The notes under the pieces were generated by a model. The model ran no database searches and was not told the DNA's origin. It saw only the letters and a program-made list of their open reading frames with translations. Source: Ketobacter sp. MCCC 1A13808 (GTDB lineage Bacteria > Pseudomonadota > Gammaproteobacteria > Pseudomonadales > Ketobacteraceae). From it: DNA of 64,000 nt. How positions within the stretch are numbered: position 1 is the stretch's first letter; the number at the start of each line of letters is the position of its first letter. A program made the translations under genes and the position numbers. Location: positions 1-64,000 of the forward strand of contig NZ_VRKW01000006.1 in assembly GCF_009746715.1 (NCBI RefSeq), in the 5' to 3' direction. This document shows positions 49,855 to 61,933 of this stretch, one piece after another.

Positions 49855-51237
49855 ATGTCTATTCATAAAAAGCTCGTTCTCACATTTATTACCTTCAGCG
49901 CCGTTCTGATTATCAGCATGGCCATTCTGATTAAATGGAGTTTTCAGCGTGGTTTTGTAGACTATATCCGCCAGCAGGACAGCCAGACACTGCAAGAGAT
50001 TACCCCGGACTTAACCCGGTTTTATGCGGAACAAAATGGCTGGGGGCCAATCCAGAACGATACCCGGCGCTTCTACCGGCTTTTACGTCACTTTGCAATG
50101 ATGCGGGATGACCCTGATGCCACCGGCAACCCGCCGCCCCCGGGAAAAGTCCCGTTTCATCTTTCCGTTTTTCTGATTGACCCGACGGGCAAACTCATCG
50201 CTGGTAGAGACCCGAAAAGTCAAATCATCGAACAACAAGCCATTACTGTTAACGGCAATGTCGTCGGTTACTTCGGCCTGGGAGAGCGCCACCGCCCGCC
50301 CAATCGCCACGACAAACGCTTTGCTGACCAGCAGGGCAAACAGCTGGCGTTGATTACTCTGCTGGCGTTACTACTTTCGCTGCTGTTCGCCTGGCCCGTC
50401 GCTAAATTCCTGGTGAAACGGATTCAACGTTTGGTTTCTCAGGTACGGCATTTGAGCCAGGGGCAATACGATCACCAAATCAAAGTCCGCGGCGGAGATG
50501 AATTTGCCACACTGGCGCAGCACCTTAATGACCTGGCAAACACCCTCAAACAGACGGAGCAATCGCGACGTAAATTAGTAGCAGACGTGTCACATGAACT
50601 GAGGACGCCGTTAGCTACATTGAGGGCTCAACTTGAAGCGATTGAAGATGGTGTGCACCAATACAACGACGATACACACGCACGATTGCACAATCAGGTA
50701 ATGCGGCTGCATAACCTGGTGGATGATTTATACCAACTGTCCTTATCGGACCTGGGAGCCCTGCAATACCGGAAACAGGATTGCGAACTGGACGTATTAA
50801 TACTGAATGCCGTGCAAGCGTCTTTACCGGCATTCGATCAGGCAGGCATTGAACTAACCCTGGATGATGAATTACCGGATCGAAGCACCGTGTTTGCTGA
50901 CCCGCAACGCATTACCCAGTTGTTTTCTAACCTGCTGCAAAACAGCCTGCAATATACTGACACACCGGGCAAAACCCGGGTCCGCTGTCAGCGTGAAGGA
51001 AACCGTTATCTGGTGGAATTCGAAGATACGGCACCCGGTGTAAGTGACAGCCAGCTACCCCAACTCTTTGACCGGCTATATCGGGCCGAATCTTCCCGCA
51101 ATCGTGATCATGGCGGCGCAGGCCTGGGCCTGAACCTGTGTAAAAATATCGTGCAGGCACACCAGGGCAGCATCGAAATCCATAACAGCAGGCTAGGAGG
51201 GATACGGGTCAGCGTGCACCTGCCTGTATCAACTTAA
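49855..51237 (+). CDS. Sensor histidine kinase, BaeS-like
   Basis: Inner-membrane sensor with one helix at about 8-28, a periplasmic domain (about 29-160), a second helix (about 163-183), HAMP (about 184-236), then the kinase. The phospho-accepting H247 is in DVSHELRTPLA; N-box NLLQNSLQYT, G-box GGAGLGLNLCKNI. The sensor domain contains a PPPPGK stretch and a short His/Arg/Pro-rich segment before the second helix. Domain order and partner genes match BaeS, an envelope-stress sensor. It overlaps the response regulator by 1 bp. Confidence 0.9.
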   Translation: MSIHKKLVLTFITFSAVLIISMAILIKWSFQRGFVDYIRQQDSQTLQEITPDLTRFYAEQNGWGPIQNDTRRFYRLLRHFAMMRDDPDATGNPPPPGKVPFHLSVFLIDPTGKLIAGRDPKSQIIEQQAITVNGNVVGYFGLGERHRPPNRHDKRFADQQGKQLALITLLALLLSLLFAWPVAKFLVKRIQRLVSQVRHLSQGQYDHQIKVRGGDEFATLAQHLNDLANTLKQTEQSRRKLVADVSHELRTPLATLRAQLEAIEDGVHQYNDDTHARLHNQVMRLHNLVDDLYQLSLSDLGALQYRKQDCELDVLILNAVQASLPAFDQAGIELTLDDELPDRSTVFADPQRITQLFSNLLQNSLQYTDTPGKTRVRCQREGNRYLVEFEDTAPGVSDSQLPQLFDRLYRAESSRNRDHGGAGLGLNLCKNIVQAHQGSIEIHNSRLGGIRVSVHLPVST

Positions 51238-51920
51238 TGAATAAAATACTGATCATCGAAGATGAGGCCGACCTGGCACAAGTGCTGGACGATTACCTGA
51301 AACACCATCATTTCGATACGGCCATAGTGAGCGACGGTGCAAGAGCTATGGCCACGCTCGAGGAATTTCAGCCTGACTTAATATTACTCGATCTGATGTT
51401 ACCGAACAAAGACGGCCTTAGTTTGTGTCGAGAAATCCGGTCTGTTAGCCACGTACCCATAATCATGGTAACCGCAAAGGTGGAAGAAATTGATCGATTA
51501 CTGGGCCTTGAGTTAGGCGCGGATGATTACATATGCAAACCTTACAGCCCGAGAGAAGTCGTAGCCAGGGTCAACGCCAACCTCCGCCGGGTGCAGTTCG
51601 ACCAAGGCTCCCCAGCCACGGAGCACAATGCATTGCTACTGGACGAGGACGCCATGGCAGCGACCTTACATGGCAATGAACTTAATCTTACGGCGGTGGA
51701 ATTCAGATTGCTCAGCGCGCTATCTGCCGAGCCCAAAAGAGTGTTTACCCGAGACCAGCTGATGGACCGTATCTACCGCGACCAACGCGTAGTGAATGAT
51801 CGCACGATCGACTCACATATCACTAAACTGCGTAAAAAGCTGACAGCCGCCAACGCAGGGAGCGAAGTGGTCCGCTCGGTTTATGGTGTGGGGTATAAAT
51901 TCGAGATGCCGGCAAAATAA
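51237..51920 (+). CDS. Response regulator, OmpR/BaeR-like
   Basis: Receiver domain (1-115) with D52 as phosphorylation site in LLDLMLP, acidic pair E8/D9, and the lysine in CKPYSP. Winged-helix DNA-binding domain (about 130-225) with SHITKLRKKL and YGVGYKF. Length 227 aa. Transcribed with the kinase and followed by a Spy-like gene, a typical target of BaeR/CpxR. Confidence 0.92.
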   Translation: MNKILIIEDEADLAQVLDDYLKHHHFDTAIVSDGARAMATLEEFQPDLILLDLMLPNKDGLSLCREIRSVSHVPIIMVTAKVEEIDRLLGLELGADDYICKPYSPREVVARVNANLRRVQFDQGSPATEHNALLLDEDAMAATLHGNELNLTAVEFRLLSALSAEPKRVFTRDQLMDRIYRDQRVVNDRTIDSHITKLRKKLTAANAGSEVVRSVYGVGYKFEMPAK

Positions 51921-51948
51921 ACCGGTTTAAACCCATCTTCACAATTGC

Positions 51949-51991
51949 TGCACATTGCATCCAATTTCATTGCACATTGCATTGCCATACT
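51949..51991 (+). promoter_or_regulatory. Direct repeats upstream of the Spy-like gene
   Basis: TGCACATTGCAT occurs exactly twice, at 51949-51960 and 51971-51982, 22 bp apart (two helical turns), just before CATACT (51986-51991), a likely -10. This is the layout expected of tandem binding by an OmpR-type dimer. Part of the motif recurs before the kinase gene. Confidence 0.7.
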
Positions 51992-52020
51992 GCCTCACAC
52001 CAACCACAGAGGACTATAGA

Positions 52021-52377
52021 ATGAAATACATTATCGCAATATTAATGAGCTCAATGATTGCTTTTTCAGCCGCCGCCGAACCAATGCAGGGTGGACGTAT
52101 GATGAAAGGGTTAACCCGACACCTGGATTTATCAACGGAACAACAACAACAGGTGGAACAAATCTTTGAAAGCAAACGACCGCAAATGGAAGGGTTGCAC
52201 GAACAAATGCAAGCCTTGCGTGAGTCGACCAATACCGAGATCAAAAGCGTTCTGAACGAGGATCAACAAACCAAGTTTGAGAAGATGCAGGAAAAGCGTG
52301 AGGAAAAACGCGACCGCTTTAAGGGTCAACACAAAAAATCAGGCAAGCATGATTCAGAAAACGAAAGCGCAGAGTAA
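52021..52377 (+). CDS. Spy/CpxP-like periplasmic chaperone
   Basis: A 118-aa secreted protein. Signal peptide about 1-19 (ending SAAAEP). The mature part is helical, Gln/Glu/Lys-rich and carries an LTxxQ-like stretch (LDLSTEQQQQVEQIF, then LNEDQQTKFEKM), as in Spy and CpxP. The very charged tail may bind metals or membranes. GAGG precedes ATG at 52021. Likely the main target of the adjacent two-component system. Confidence 0.82.
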   Translation: MKYIIAILMSSMIAFSAAAEPMQGGRMMKGLTRHLDLSTEQQQQVEQIFESKRPQMEGLHEQMQALRESTNTEIKSVLNEDQQTKFEKMQEKREEKRDRFKGQHKKSGKHDSENESAE

Positions 52378-52398
52378 CCCAACCCCACCACAGACTTG

Positions 52399-52422
52399 CC
52401 GCCCCATTCGGGGCGGTTTTTT
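52399..52422 (+). terminator. Terminator of the Spy-like gene
   Basis: CCGCCCC-ATTC-GGGGCGG followed by six T's, 20 bp past the stop codon. It points to the plus strand and stands between convergent genes. Confidence 0.92.
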
Positions 52423-52425
52423 CGA

Positions 52426-52902
52426 TTAAATATGGCTTACTTTCAGAATTTCGTAACAGACCGTGCCACCGGGAGTGTCTACTGCCACCTCATCCCCGAC
52501 GACTTTGCCAATCAACCCCCGGGCAATGGGTGAATTTACGGATAGTTTTCCTTGCTTAATATCCGCCTCATCATCTCCCACAATCTGGAAAGTCCGGTTT
52601 TCATCCTTATCCACATCATACAAATCGACTGTCACACCAAAAATAACTCGCCCTGTATTTTCAATTTTAGATACATCAATAATTTGGGCGTTTCCCAGCT
52701 TGCCTTCGATTTCCATGATACGGCCTTCCGCGAAACCCTGTTCTTCCCGGGCAGCGTGATACTCCGCATTTTCTTTTAGATCGCCGTGTTCGCGCGCTTC
52801 TGCGATCGCTGCAACAATACGCGGACGCTCAATTCGTTTCAATCGATCCAATTCTTCACGCAACCTGGCAGCACCCTGCTCCGTCATTGGATAGCGGCTC
52901 AT
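52426..52902 (-). CDS. greA: Transcription elongation factor GreA
   Basis: Rescues backtracked RNA polymerase by stimulating transcript cleavage. N-terminal coiled coil (1-75), with the acidic tip in [18 protein letters not shown], and a C-terminal FKBP-like domain. Length 158 aa. It shares an ATGA overlap with the carB stop. Confidence 0.97.
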   Translation of the reverse strand: MSRYPMTEQGAARLREELDRLKRIERPRIVAAIAEAREHGDLKENAEYHAAREEQGFAEGRIMEIEGKLGNAQIIDVSKIENTGRVIFGVTVDLYDVDKDENRTFQIVGDDEADIKQGKLSVNSPIARGLIGKVVGDEVAVDTPGGTVCYEILKVSHI

Positions 52903-55900
52903 ACTGATAACTCCGAATGCAAATCCTGAAGGCGTCGGACAATGGGCTCCACATTAGTCTCCAAAGCAGCACAAATTGCCTGCGCACCCGCAATCGTGGT
53001 GGTATAGCAAATTTTGCCCAGCAGAGCCTGGCGCCGGATGGCAAAAGAATCGGCGACTGCCTGAGTACCTTCCGTCGTGTTAATAATCAACTCTACTTCC
53101 CGGTTCTTAATAGCATCCACTATGTGAGGACGACCTTCTTTCACTTTGTTAATAGATTTCACCGGCAAGCCGGCTTCCCGACACATTTTTGCAGTTCCGC
53201 TGGTCGCAAATAACTTAAATCCCAGCTTGGTTAGCTGCTTGGCCACTTCCAGGGCCGCAGGTTTATCGCTTTCACGGACACTGATAAACGCAGTACCGGA
53301 ATCAGGAATTTTTTCACCGGCGCCCAACAGAGCCTTACCGAAAGCTTCACCAAAGGTGTCACCAACGCCCATTACTTCACCCGTCGACTTCATTTCAGGG
53401 CCCAGAATCGGGTCAACACCCTGGAATTTAGCGAACGGGAAGACCGCTTCTTTCACATGGTAGCGGGTTGGCACAATTTCTTGGGTAAAGCCCTGCTCCT
53501 GCAAAGAAGTTCCTGCCATACAGCGGGCAGCTGCTTTGGCCAGAGACCGACCAATACACTTGGACACAAACGGCACTGTGCGGGATGCTCTGGGGTTAAC
53601 CTCCAGCACATACACATCGTCACCCTGCACTGCAAACTGCACGTTCATCAATCCGATTACGCCTAACTCCAGCGCCATCTTACGTGACTGCTCGCGCATA
53701 ACCGCCTGCACCTCTGCAGTTAAGCTGTAAGGGGGTAACGAACAGGCAGAATCACCAGAGTGAATACCGGCTTGTTCGATATGCTGCATCAACGATCCGA
53801 TCACCACATGGGTGCCATCGGAAACCGCATCCATATCCACTTCTACGGCAGCATCCAAGAAATGGTCCAGCAACACCGGCGCATCGTTGGAAACACTCAC
53901 TGCGGTGTTCATATAACGACGCAATTCCGATTCTTTGTACACAATTTCCATTGCCCGCCCGCCCAATACATAGGAAGGTCTGACCACCAGAGGATACCCG
54001 ATATCCATTGCGTGACGCACAGCTTCTTCGACACTCCTGGCTGTACGGTTGGGGGGCTGACGCAACTGCAGTCGCTCAATCATTTGCTGGAATCGCTCAC
54101 GGTCTTCCGCTCGATCGATTGCGTCTGGCGTAGTACCGATAATAGGCACACCTGCTGCCTCCAGCTCGCGCGCCAACTTCAGTGGTGTCTGCCCGCCAAA
54201 CTGCACGATAACGCCTTTGGGTTGTTCCAGCTCAACAATGGCCAGAACATCTTCCAGCGTAACCGGCTCAAAGTACAAACGATCCGACGTGTCGTAATCC
54301 GTTGATACCGTCTCAGGATTGCAGTTCACCATAATCGTTTCATAACCGTCTTCACGCATCGCTAATGCAGCGTGAACACAACAGTAATCAAACTCAATAC
54401 CCTGACCGATTCGGTTGGGACCACCACCCAGAACCATGATTTTGTCACGGCCGCTGGGTGCAGCTTCGCATTCCTCCTCATAGGTGGAATACATATACGC
54501 AGTTGTGGTCGCAAACTCTGCTGCGCAAGTATCAACGCGCTTGTAGACAGGCTTCACGCCCATTTCCCAGCGCTTTTTGCGCAAATGTTTTTCAGACACC
54601 CCGAGCAACTGTGCAAGACGCGCATCAGCAAAGCCTTTACGCTTTAAACGCCACATCTGATCGCGGGTAATCTCACTAATAGCAGCGGTTTGTAATACTT
54701 TCTCGTTCTTGATCAGATCTTCGATTTGCACCAAAAACCAGGGGTCGATACCGGTATATTCGTTGATTTCATCAACCGTCAGCCCGGTACGAAAGGCATC
54801 ACCAATGACCCACACGCGCTCCGGCCCGGGCGTCTTTAATAAGTGACGCACCTGATCCAGATAATCATCGGCTTTGTCGTCCAGGAATGGTTCAAAACCG
54901 TGGCTGCCCACCTCAAGGCCGCGCAAGGCTTTCTGCAACGACTCCTGAAAAGTGCGGCCGATCGCCATTACTTCGCCCACCGACTTCATTTGCGTAGTCA
55001 GTACGGGAGAAGCATTGGGAAACTTTTCAAAGTTAAAGCGCGGTATCTTGGTAACCACGTAATCGATTGATGGTTCGAATGAGGCTGGTGTTTTTCCACC
55101 CGTGATCTCATTTTGCAGCTCATCCAGCGTATAACCTACTGCAAGCTTGGCTGCCACTTTCGCGATTGGAAAACCAGTCGCTTTAGACGCCAGGGCAGAC
55201 GAGCGCGACACCCGCGGATTCATTTCAATGACAACCAAACGCCCCGTCTCGGGATCCATTCCGAACTGCACATTGGAACCACCGGTTTCGACACCGATTT
55301 CGCGCAATACCGCAAGCGAGGCGTCCCGCATGATCTGATATTCTTTGTCCGTGAGCGTCTGCGCCGGGGCGACGGTCACCGAATCTCCGGTGTGCACGCC
55401 CATGGGGTCGAAGTTTTCGATAGCGCAGATAATGATGCAGTTATCATTCTTATCCCGCACCACTTCCATTTCGTATTCTTTCCAGCCTATCAACGACTCA
55501 TCAATTAATAGCTCGTTCGTGGGCGACAAATCCAGACCACGCTCACAAATTTCCACAAATTCTTCGCGATTGTAGGCGATGCCGCCGCCTGAACCGCCCA
55601 TGGTAAAAGAGGGCCGGATAATACAGGGGAAACCCAGGGTATCGAGTACCTGTAGCGCCTCTTCCATACTATGGGCAATAGAGGCACGGGGCGTTTCAAG
55701 CCCGATCGCCTTCATGGCATGATCGAAGCGCTCACGATCTTCAGCTTTGTCGATGGCATCCTGGGTTGCACCGATCAGCTCCACACCAAATTGGTCCAGC
55801 ACGCCTTTGTTCGCCAAATCCAGCGCACAGTTCAGTGCCGTCTGTCCACCCATGGTCGGCAATAATGCATCGGGGCGCTCTTTTTCGATGACCTTGGAAA

Positions 55901-56120
55901 CCGTCCGCCACTCAACCGGTTCAATATAGGTGGCATCGGCCATCGCCGGATCAGTCATGATGGTTGCCGGGTTGGAGTTCACCAAAATGACGCGGAAGCC
56001 CTCTTCTCTTAAGGCTTTACAGGCTTGAGCACCCGAATAATCAAACTCACAGGCCTGCCCAATAACGATCGGCCCGGCACCCAGAATTAAAATACTCTTT
56101 ATGTCAGAACGTTTTGGCAT
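52899..56120 (-). CDS. carB: Carbamoyl-phosphate synthase large subunit
   Basis: Makes carbamoyl phosphate for arginine and pyrimidine synthesis. Two homologous ATP-grasp halves (about 1-400 and 555-935) around an oligomerisation segment, and a C-terminal MGS-like regulatory domain (about 940-1073). The opening [24 protein letters not shown] block and the second-half [19 protein letters not shown] block are both intact. Length 1073 aa is normal. It follows carA by 18 bp. Confidence 0.98.
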   Translation of the reverse strand: MPKRSDIKSILILGAGPIVIGQACEFDYSGAQACKALREEGFRVILVNSNPATIMTDPAMADATYIEPVEWRTVSKVIEKERPDALLPTMGGQTALNCALDLANKGVLDQFGVELIGATQDAIDKAEDRERFDHAMKAIGLETPRASIAHSMEEALQVLDTLGFPCIIRPSFTMGGSGGGIAYNREEFVEICERGLDLSPTNELLIDESLIGWKEYEMEVVRDKNDNCIIICAIENFDPMGVHTGDSVTVAPAQTLTDKEYQIMRDASLAVLREIGVETGGSNVQFGMDPETGRLVVIEMNPRVSRSSALASKATGFPIAKVAAKLAVGYTLDELQNEITGGKTPASFEPSIDYVVTKIPRFNFEKFPNASPVLTTQMKSVGEVMAIGRTFQESLQKALRGLEVGSHGFEPFLDDKADDYLDQVRHLLKTPGPERVWVIGDAFRTGLTVDEINEYTGIDPWFLVQIEDLIKNEKVLQTAAISEITRDQMWRLKRKGFADARLAQLLGVSEKHLRKKRWEMGVKPVYKRVDTCAAEFATTTAYMYSTYEEECEAAPSGRDKIMVLGGGPNRIGQGIEFDYCCVHAALAMREDGYETIMVNCNPETVSTDYDTSDRLYFEPVTLEDVLAIVELEQPKGVIVQFGGQTPLKLARELEAAGVPIIGTTPDAIDRAEDRERFQQMIERLQLRQPPNRTARSVEEAVRHAMDIGYPLVVRPSYVLGGRAMEIVYKESELRRYMNTAVSVSNDAPVLLDHFLDAAVEVDMDAVSDGTHVVIGSLMQHIEQAGIHSGDSACSLPPYSLTAEVQAVMREQSRKMALELGVIGLMNVQFAVQGDDVYVLEVNPRASRTVPFVSKCIGRSLAKAAARCMAGTSLQEQGFTQEIVPTRYHVKEAVFPFAKFQGVDPILGPEMKSTGEVMGVGDTFGEAFGKALLGAGEKIPDSGTAFISVRESDKPAALEVAKQLTKLGFKLFATSGTAKMCREAGLPVKSINKVKEGRPHIVDAIKNREVELIINTTEGTQAVADSFAIRRQALLGKICYTTTIAGAQAICAALETNVEPIVRRLQDLHSELSV

Positions 56121-56138
56121 TGCATCCTACCGTTGGCT

Positions 56139-57287
56139 TTATTGAGTGTTGCTGATTTCTTTGCGCTGCGTCATTAAGGCAACGAAATGATCAAACAGCG
56201 GCGAAGCATCGTGGGGGCCCGGGCTCGCCTCGGGGTGACCCTGAAAGCTGAATGCGGGCTTATCTGTCCGATGTATTCCTTGCAGGGAATCATCGAACAA
56301 TGAACGATGTGTAGCTCGAAGTGTGTCCGGCAAAGTGGCTTCGTCTGCAGCAAAACCATGGTTCTGGCTGGTGATCATCACCGTGCCGGTGTCCATGTTT
56401 TTCACCGGGTGGTTCGCACCGTGATGGCCGAATTTCATCTTCACCGTTTTAGCTCCGCTGGCCAAGGCCAGCAGCTGGTGACCAAGGCATATTCCGAAAA
56501 TCGGAATCTCGGTTTCCAGACATTCCTGTATTGCCTTGATGGCGTAGTCACAGGGTTCCGGATCGCCGGGGCCATTGGACAGAAAAATACCATCGGGGTT
56601 CATGGCCAGCACTTCACTGGCGGGAGTTTGCGCCGGCACAACCGTAAGATCGCAACCGCGATCCACTAGCATGCGTAAAATGTTGCGTTTCACGCCGTAA
56701 TCGTAGGCCACGACTTTGAAGGGTAGGGATTCAGGCGCGTCCACGTAACCTTTTTCCAGGTCCCATGTGCCCTGCGTCCAGCGATAGGGCTCACTGACTG
56801 TAACCTCCTTCGCCAGATCCATCCCTTTCAGCCCGGCAAAGCCTTTCGCCAACGCCAGAGCCGCCGTTTCGTCGACTTCTTCGCCTGCCATAATGCACCC
56901 GCTGAGTGCACCTTTTTCCCGTAGGATTCGTGTCAATTTACGGGTATCTATTTCGGCAATGCCCTGGATGTTGTTGTCACGCAGGTACTCATCCAAATCC
57001 TTCTCTTTGCGCCAGCTACTGGCGATCAAAGGCAGATCGCGGATGATTAGCCCCGCAGCCTGGATTTTATCGGACTCCTCATCCTCTGCGGTCACACCGG
57101 TGTTGCCGATGTGAGGATAGGTGAGCGTCACCATTTGGCGTGCATAGGATGGATCGGTAAGGATTTCTTGATAGCCGGTGAGAGCAGTATTGAAAACTAC
57201 TTCGCCTACGGTTTGCCCGTCGGCTCCGATGGAAACACCTCGAAACAGGGTGCCGTCTTCTAAGGCCAAAATGGCTGGTTTATTCAA
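56139..57287 (-). CDS. carA: Carbamoyl-phosphate synthase small subunit
   Basis: Glutaminase subunit supplying ammonia to CarB. The N-terminal domain is followed by class I glutamine amidotransferase with nucleophile cysteine in [14 protein letters not shown] and the His-Glu pair in [16 protein letters not shown] at 57287 is the likely start: GGAGG lies 5 nt upstream and [11 protein letters not shown] aligns with known N-termini, giving 382 aa. ATG at 57299 is an alternative with no ribosome site. An open frame continues upstream to 57410 but looks like leader. Confidence 0.95.
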   Translation of the reverse strand: MNKPAILALEDGTLFRGVSIGADGQTVGEVVFNTALTGYQEILTDPSYARQMVTLTYPHIGNTGVTAEDEESDKIQAAGLIIRDLPLIASSWRKEKDLDEYLRDNNIQGIAEIDTRKLTRILREKGALSGCIMAGEEVDETAALALAKGFAGLKGMDLAKEVTVSEPYRWTQGTWDLEKGYVDAPESLPFKVVAYDYGVKRNILRMLVDRGCDLTVVPAQTPASEVLAMNPDGIFLSNGPGDPEPCDYAIKAIQECLETEIPIFGICLGHQLLALASGAKTVKMKFGHHGANHPVKNMDTGTVMITSQNHGFAADEATLPDTLRATHRSLFDDSLQGIHRTDKPAFSFQGHPEASPGPHDASPLFDHFVALMTQRKEISNTQ

Positions 57288-57299
57288 GCCAACCTCCAT

Positions 57300-57464
57300 T
57301 ACTGGTTTCGTGTTGCGGGTAAGGCATTGCTGGGTACTGGGCTTACACGCCCAGTGATACAGCAATAGGGCGCCAGTTGCAAAAAAGCGGAATAGATTGT
57401 TGGCATCCATCCCGCTTTTTTTAGTGATTCTGGCATGATCAAACTAATACACGCTTCTGTAAAC
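57300..57464 (-). promoter_or_regulatory. carAB leader with terminator and composite hairpin
   Basis: A possible promoter is TTTACA (57459-57464), 18 bp, GATCAT (57435-57440). Then comes AAAAAAGCGG/CCGCTTTTTT (57381-57390 with 57412-57421), which on the minus strand ends in six T's like an intrinsic terminator. Next is a two-tier hairpin: ATTGCTG/CAGCAAT (57327-57333 with 57360-57366) enclosing ACTGGGC/GCCCAGT (57336-57342 with 57349-57355). This arrangement suggests attenuation of carAB. Confidence 0.55.
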
Positions 57465-57667
57465 AGGTTCCAAATTGTCGTCACCATCAATTTAAACAGG
57501 TCGTCATCAGACCGAACTATAGCGGGCTCGGGACAGTGGACTGCAAAGCCTTACTATTTGTTTGTTTAGGTGAATTCAGGTAGACGGATCATTTCGCAAT
57601 TGCGAGTCGATCGAGATGCATTCTATAAGATTGGAGTTTGGCCGTCCAATGCTTTGTCCCGATGAAA

Positions 57668-57690
57668 CCTGGATTACTGCACAATCCAGG
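57668..57690 (-). terminator. Hairpin after dapB
   Basis: CCTGGATT and AATCCAGG, 8-bp perfect arms, loop ACTGCAC, followed on the minus strand by TTTCATC. A modest terminator about 30 bp after the dapB stop. Confidence 0.5.
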
Positions 57691-57718
57691 CTAGACAAAC
57701 TGTCACCGGCATGAGCAA

Positions 57719-58558
<840 letters not shown>

Positions 58559-58564
58559 TTAGCG

Positions 58565-59710
58565 TTAGAGCATATCGTCAAAAAAAGATTTAACACCATC
58601 GAACCAGCCACTGCGTTTTGGCGACTGACGATAGCCTTCTTTTTCCAGCCCGGTCTGAAACTGTTTGAGCAAATCTTTCTGCTCTTTGGACAGGTTCACC
58701 GGAGTTTCAATAATGACCCGGCACAACAAGTCACCTGGCTTGCCGCCGCGAACCGGGGTTACCCCTTTTTCACGTAAACGGAATAATTTTCCGGTTTGTG
58801 TTTCCTGAGGTATTTTCAGTTTTACCCGACCATCCAGTGTCGGCACTTCCAACTCACCCCCCAAAGCTGCGTCAGCGAAGCTAATCGGTACTTCGGTATA
58901 TAGATCCTTGCCTTCGCGACGGAAAATAGCATGATCACGCACTGCGACCTGCACATATAGATCACCCGCTGGACCGCCGGCGATGCCTGCTTCACCCTCT
59001 CCAGCCAGACGAATGCGATCGCCAGTATCAACACCGGGGGGGATTTTGACCGACAGTGTTTTGCGTTTTTCTTTCCGGCCCTGGCCACGACAATCCGGGC
59101 AGGGTTCTTTTATAATTTTGCCCTGACCACGACAAGCTGGGCAGGTTTGCTGAACAGAGAAGAAGCCCTGCTGCATTCGGATTTGCCCTACCCCATTACA
59201 GGTGGTGCAGGTTACCGGGCTGGTGCCTTTTTTGGCGCCACCGCCATCGCAGGTTTCACAATTCACCAACGTCGGCACTCTGATTTCAACGCTGGTGCCT
59301 TTTACGGCCTCTTCCAAATCCAGTTCCAGGGTATAGCGCAGATCGGAACCCCGATTACTGCGGGCGCCCCCACGACCGCCAGCAGCTCCGGCACCACCGA
59401 ATATATCGCCAAACACATCACCGAATATATCGCTGAAACTGGCACCACCCGCTGCTGAGTGAAAACCACCGCCACCCATATTGGGGTCGACTCCAGCATG
59501 ACCGTAACGATCATACGCTTCTTTTTTCTGCGCGTCCGACAGCACTTCGTAGGCTTCGCTGGCCTCTTTAAACTTTGCCTCAGCATCAGCGTCGTCCGGG
59601 TTACGGTCAGGGTGATACTTCATCGCCAATTTGCGATACGCTTTTTTCACATCCGGCCCGGTAGCATCTTTGCCTACCCCGAGAATTTCGTAATAATCTT
59701 TTTTCGACAT
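58565..59710 (-). CDS. dnaJ: Chaperone DnaJ
   Basis: Hsp40 co-chaperone of DnaK. J domain (1-70) with HPD in [11 protein letters not shown], Gly-rich linker (about 78-115), four CxxCxGxG zinc repeats (about 142-205: [32 protein letters not shown]), then the substrate-binding C-terminal domains. Length 381 aa. Confidence 0.98.
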   Translation of the reverse strand: MSKKDYYEILGVGKDATGPDVKKAYRKLAMKYHPDRNPDDADAEAKFKEASEAYEVLSDAQKKEAYDRYGHAGVDPNMGGGGFHSAAGGASFSDIFGDVFGDIFGGAGAAGGRGGARSNRGSDLRYTLELDLEEAVKGTSVEIRVPTLVNCETCDGGGAKKGTSPVTCTTCNGVGQIRMQQGFFSVQQTCPACRGQGKIIKEPCPDCRGQGRKEKRKTLSVKIPPGVDTGDRIRLAGEGEAGIAGGPAGDLYVQVAVRDHAIFRREGKDLYTEVPISFADAALGGELEVPTLDGRVKLKIPQETQTGKLFRLREKGVTPVRGGKPGDLLCRVIIETPVNLSKEQKDLLKQFQTGLEKEGYRQSPKRSGWFDGVKSFFDDML

Positions 59711-59784
59711 GCTTTCAGCCCAATTCTGTTAAACCAATCCTGTTCCAATAGCCGCCTGCGCTTTGCAAGCCATTGACATGACAG

Positions 59785-59804
59785 CGCGGAGACTAAGCTC
59801 CGCG
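59785..59804 (-). terminator. Hairpin between dnaK and dnaJ
   Basis: CGCGGAG-ACTAAG-CTCCGCG, 7-bp stem, no U-tract. Possibly a partial terminator or mRNA-stability element that sets the DnaK:DnaJ ratio. Confidence 0.5.
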
Positions 59805-59844
59805 ACTATCGAGGTACTGTTTTTAGTTACTGCATCTATGGATG

Positions 59845-61785
59845 CTACTTTTTGTTTTCATCGACTTCTTCAAACTCAGCATCCACCGCATCATTTGATG
59901 AATCGTCGGCACCGGAAGCTTGTGCTCCGGGGCCTGCAGAGGCATCACCACCATCGGCTTCGGCTTGCTGCTCAGCATAAAGACGCTGCGCCAGATTGGC
60001 TGAAGCTTCCGTCAATGCTTTGGTTTTCTCGTCAATGTCGTCTTTGTCATCGCCTTTCAATGCTTCTTCCAAAGCAGTGATAGCAGACTCAATCGCCTCT
60101 TTTTCGCCTTCCTCTACTTTCTCTTCCGCTTCTTCCAGGGTTTTCTTGGTGGCGTGGATCATGCCATCGGCCTGGTTACGCGCAGCCACTAACTCTTCAA
60201 ACTTGCGATCCTCTTCCGCATGGGATTCTGCATCACGGACCATTTGCTCGATCTCATCATCATTCAGGCCAGAGGAGGCTTTGATCACGATGGATTGCTC
60301 TTTACCCGTCGCCTTATCTTTCGCACTAACATTCAGAATACCGTTAGCATCGATGTCGAAGGTAACTTCGATCTGCGGCATCCCGCGCGGTGCCGGCGGA
60401 ATATCAGACAAATCAAACCGACCAAGCGATTTATTCTGGGTTGCTTGTTTACGCTCGCCCTGGCACACATGCACGGTTACCGCAGTCTGGTTATCATCGG
60501 CTGTTGAGAACACTTGCGACTTCTTAGTAGGAATCGTGGTGTTCTTTTCGATCAGCGGCGTCATTACGCCACCCATGGTTTCAATACCCAGAGTCAGGGG
60601 CGTCACGTCTAACAACAAGACGTCTTTTACGTCACCGGCCAATACCGCCGCTTGGATAGAAGCACCAACCGCGACCGCTTCGTCCGGATTAACATCCTTG
60701 CGTGGCTCTTTACCGAAGAAATCTTTTACCTTTTGCTGAACCAAAGGCATACGGGTTTGACCGCCCACCAGGATCACTTCGTTGATCTCAGAGGCTTTCA
60801 TACCCGCGTCTTTCAGTGCAATTGCACAGGGCTTCAATGAATCCTCGACCATCTGCTCAACCAATGACTCCAGCTTGGCGCGGGTCAGTTTGATATTCAA
60901 ATGCTTGGGTCCGCTCGCATCCGCTGTGATGTAAGGCAGATTAACTTCGGTTTGCTGGCTGGAAGACAGCTCAATCTTCGCTTTCTCAGCCGATTCTTTT
61001 AAGCGTTGCAAAGCTAAAGGATCGTTATGTAAATCGATACCGGAATCTTTTTGGAAGGTATCGGCAAGATACTCGATCAGACGTAAATCAAAGTCTTCAC
61101 CACCCAGGTGAGTGTCACCGTTAGTAGCCAGCACTTCAAACTGGTGCTCACCGTCCACTTCTGCAATTTCGATGATGGAGATATCGAAGGTACCACCACC
61201 CAAATCGTACACTGCCACGACCGAGTCGCCGCGTTTTTTATCCATTCCGTAAGCCAGTGCTGCAGCCGTTGGCTCATTAATAATACGTTTTACGTCCAGA
61301 CCTGCGATACGACCAGCGTCTTTGGTAGCCTGACGCTGACTGTCGTTGAAATAAGCAGGTACAGTGATTACGGCTTCGGTGACGCTCTCGCCCAGATAAT
61401 CTTCCGCGGTTTTCTTCATCTTTTTCAGAATTTCCGCAGACACCTGAGGGGGCGCCATTTTCTTACCGTGCGCTTCTACCCAGGCGTCACCATTATCCGA
61501 TTTGATAATTTTGAACGGTGCCCGCTTCAGATCTTTCTGCACTTCATCATCAGTAAATTTACGTCCAATCAGACGTTTTACCGCATATAACGTGTTATGG
61601 GGGTTTGTCACCGCCTGACGTTTGGCGGATTGACCCACCAGGATCTCACCATCTTCGTTATAGGCAATGATGGAGGGAGTGGTACGATCACCTTCGCTGT
61701 TTTCAATAACTTTGGGCTTATCGCCTTCCATTACTGCTACGCAGGAGTTGGTTGTACCCAGGTCGATGCCAATAATTTTACCCAT
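59845..61785 (-). CDS. dnaK: Chaperone DnaK (Hsp70)
   Basis: ATP-driven folding chaperone. Nucleotide-binding domain opens with [17 protein letters not shown]; the [13 protein letters not shown] and interdomain [15 protein letters not shown] blocks are present; the C-terminal tail ends [10 protein letters not shown]. Length 646 aa. CGGAGAG ribosome site. Has its own sigma-32-type promoter in the gap after grpE. Confidence 0.98.
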   Translation of the reverse strand: MGKIIGIDLGTTNSCVAVMEGDKPKVIENSEGDRTTPSIIAYNEDGEILVGQSAKRQAVTNPHNTLYAVKRLIGRKFTDDEVQKDLKRAPFKIIKSDNGDAWVEAHGKKMAPPQVSAEILKKMKKTAEDYLGESVTEAVITVPAYFNDSQRQATKDAGRIAGLDVKRIINEPTAAALAYGMDKKRGDSVVAVYDLGGGTFDISIIEIAEVDGEHQFEVLATNGDTHLGGEDFDLRLIEYLADTFQKDSGIDLHNDPLALQRLKESAEKAKIELSSSQQTEVNLPYITADASGPKHLNIKLTRAKLESLVEQMVEDSLKPCAIALKDAGMKASEINEVILVGGQTRMPLVQQKVKDFFGKEPRKDVNPDEAVAVGASIQAAVLAGDVKDVLLLDVTPLTLGIETMGGVMTPLIEKNTTIPTKKSQVFSTADDNQTAVTVHVCQGERKQATQNKSLGRFDLSDIPPAPRGMPQIEVTFDIDANGILNVSAKDKATGKEQSIVIKASSGLNDDEIEQMVRDAESHAEEDRKFEELVAARNQADGMIHATKKTLEEAEEKVEEGEKEAIESAITALEEALKGDDKDDIDEKTKALTEASANLAQRLYAEQQAEADGGDASAGPGAQASGADDSSNDAVDAEFEEVDENKK

Positions 61786-61896
61786 TTTATGCTCTCCGCT
61801 TTTGCGCCGGATTCAGGTTCGGGAACCCGCCGCCGCATACTGTGAATAATGTTAATTGAGTTGTTTAGGGGCTTATCCCTTCACTTGGTTAAGTAA

Positions 61897-61922
61897 GTGG
61901 GGTCAGGCCAATTAAATTCAAG
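61897..61922 (-). promoter_or_regulatory. Sigma-32 (heat-shock) promoter of dnaK
   Basis: CTTGAA (61917-61922), exactly 14 bp, CCCCAC (61897-61902) on the minus strand, a near-perfect sigma-32 match. It lies just past the grpE stop and about 110 bp before dnaK. Confidence 0.85.
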
Positions 61923-61933
61923 GGCTGAAAAAG

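Noticed and set aside
53760-54305. 181-codon plus-strand open frame
   Set aside because: Antisense to carB, which is intact and fully conserved.
59996-60739. 247-codon plus-strand open frame
   Set aside because: Lies fully antisense to dnaK, Ser-rich and low in complexity; an artefact of codon bias on the opposite strand.
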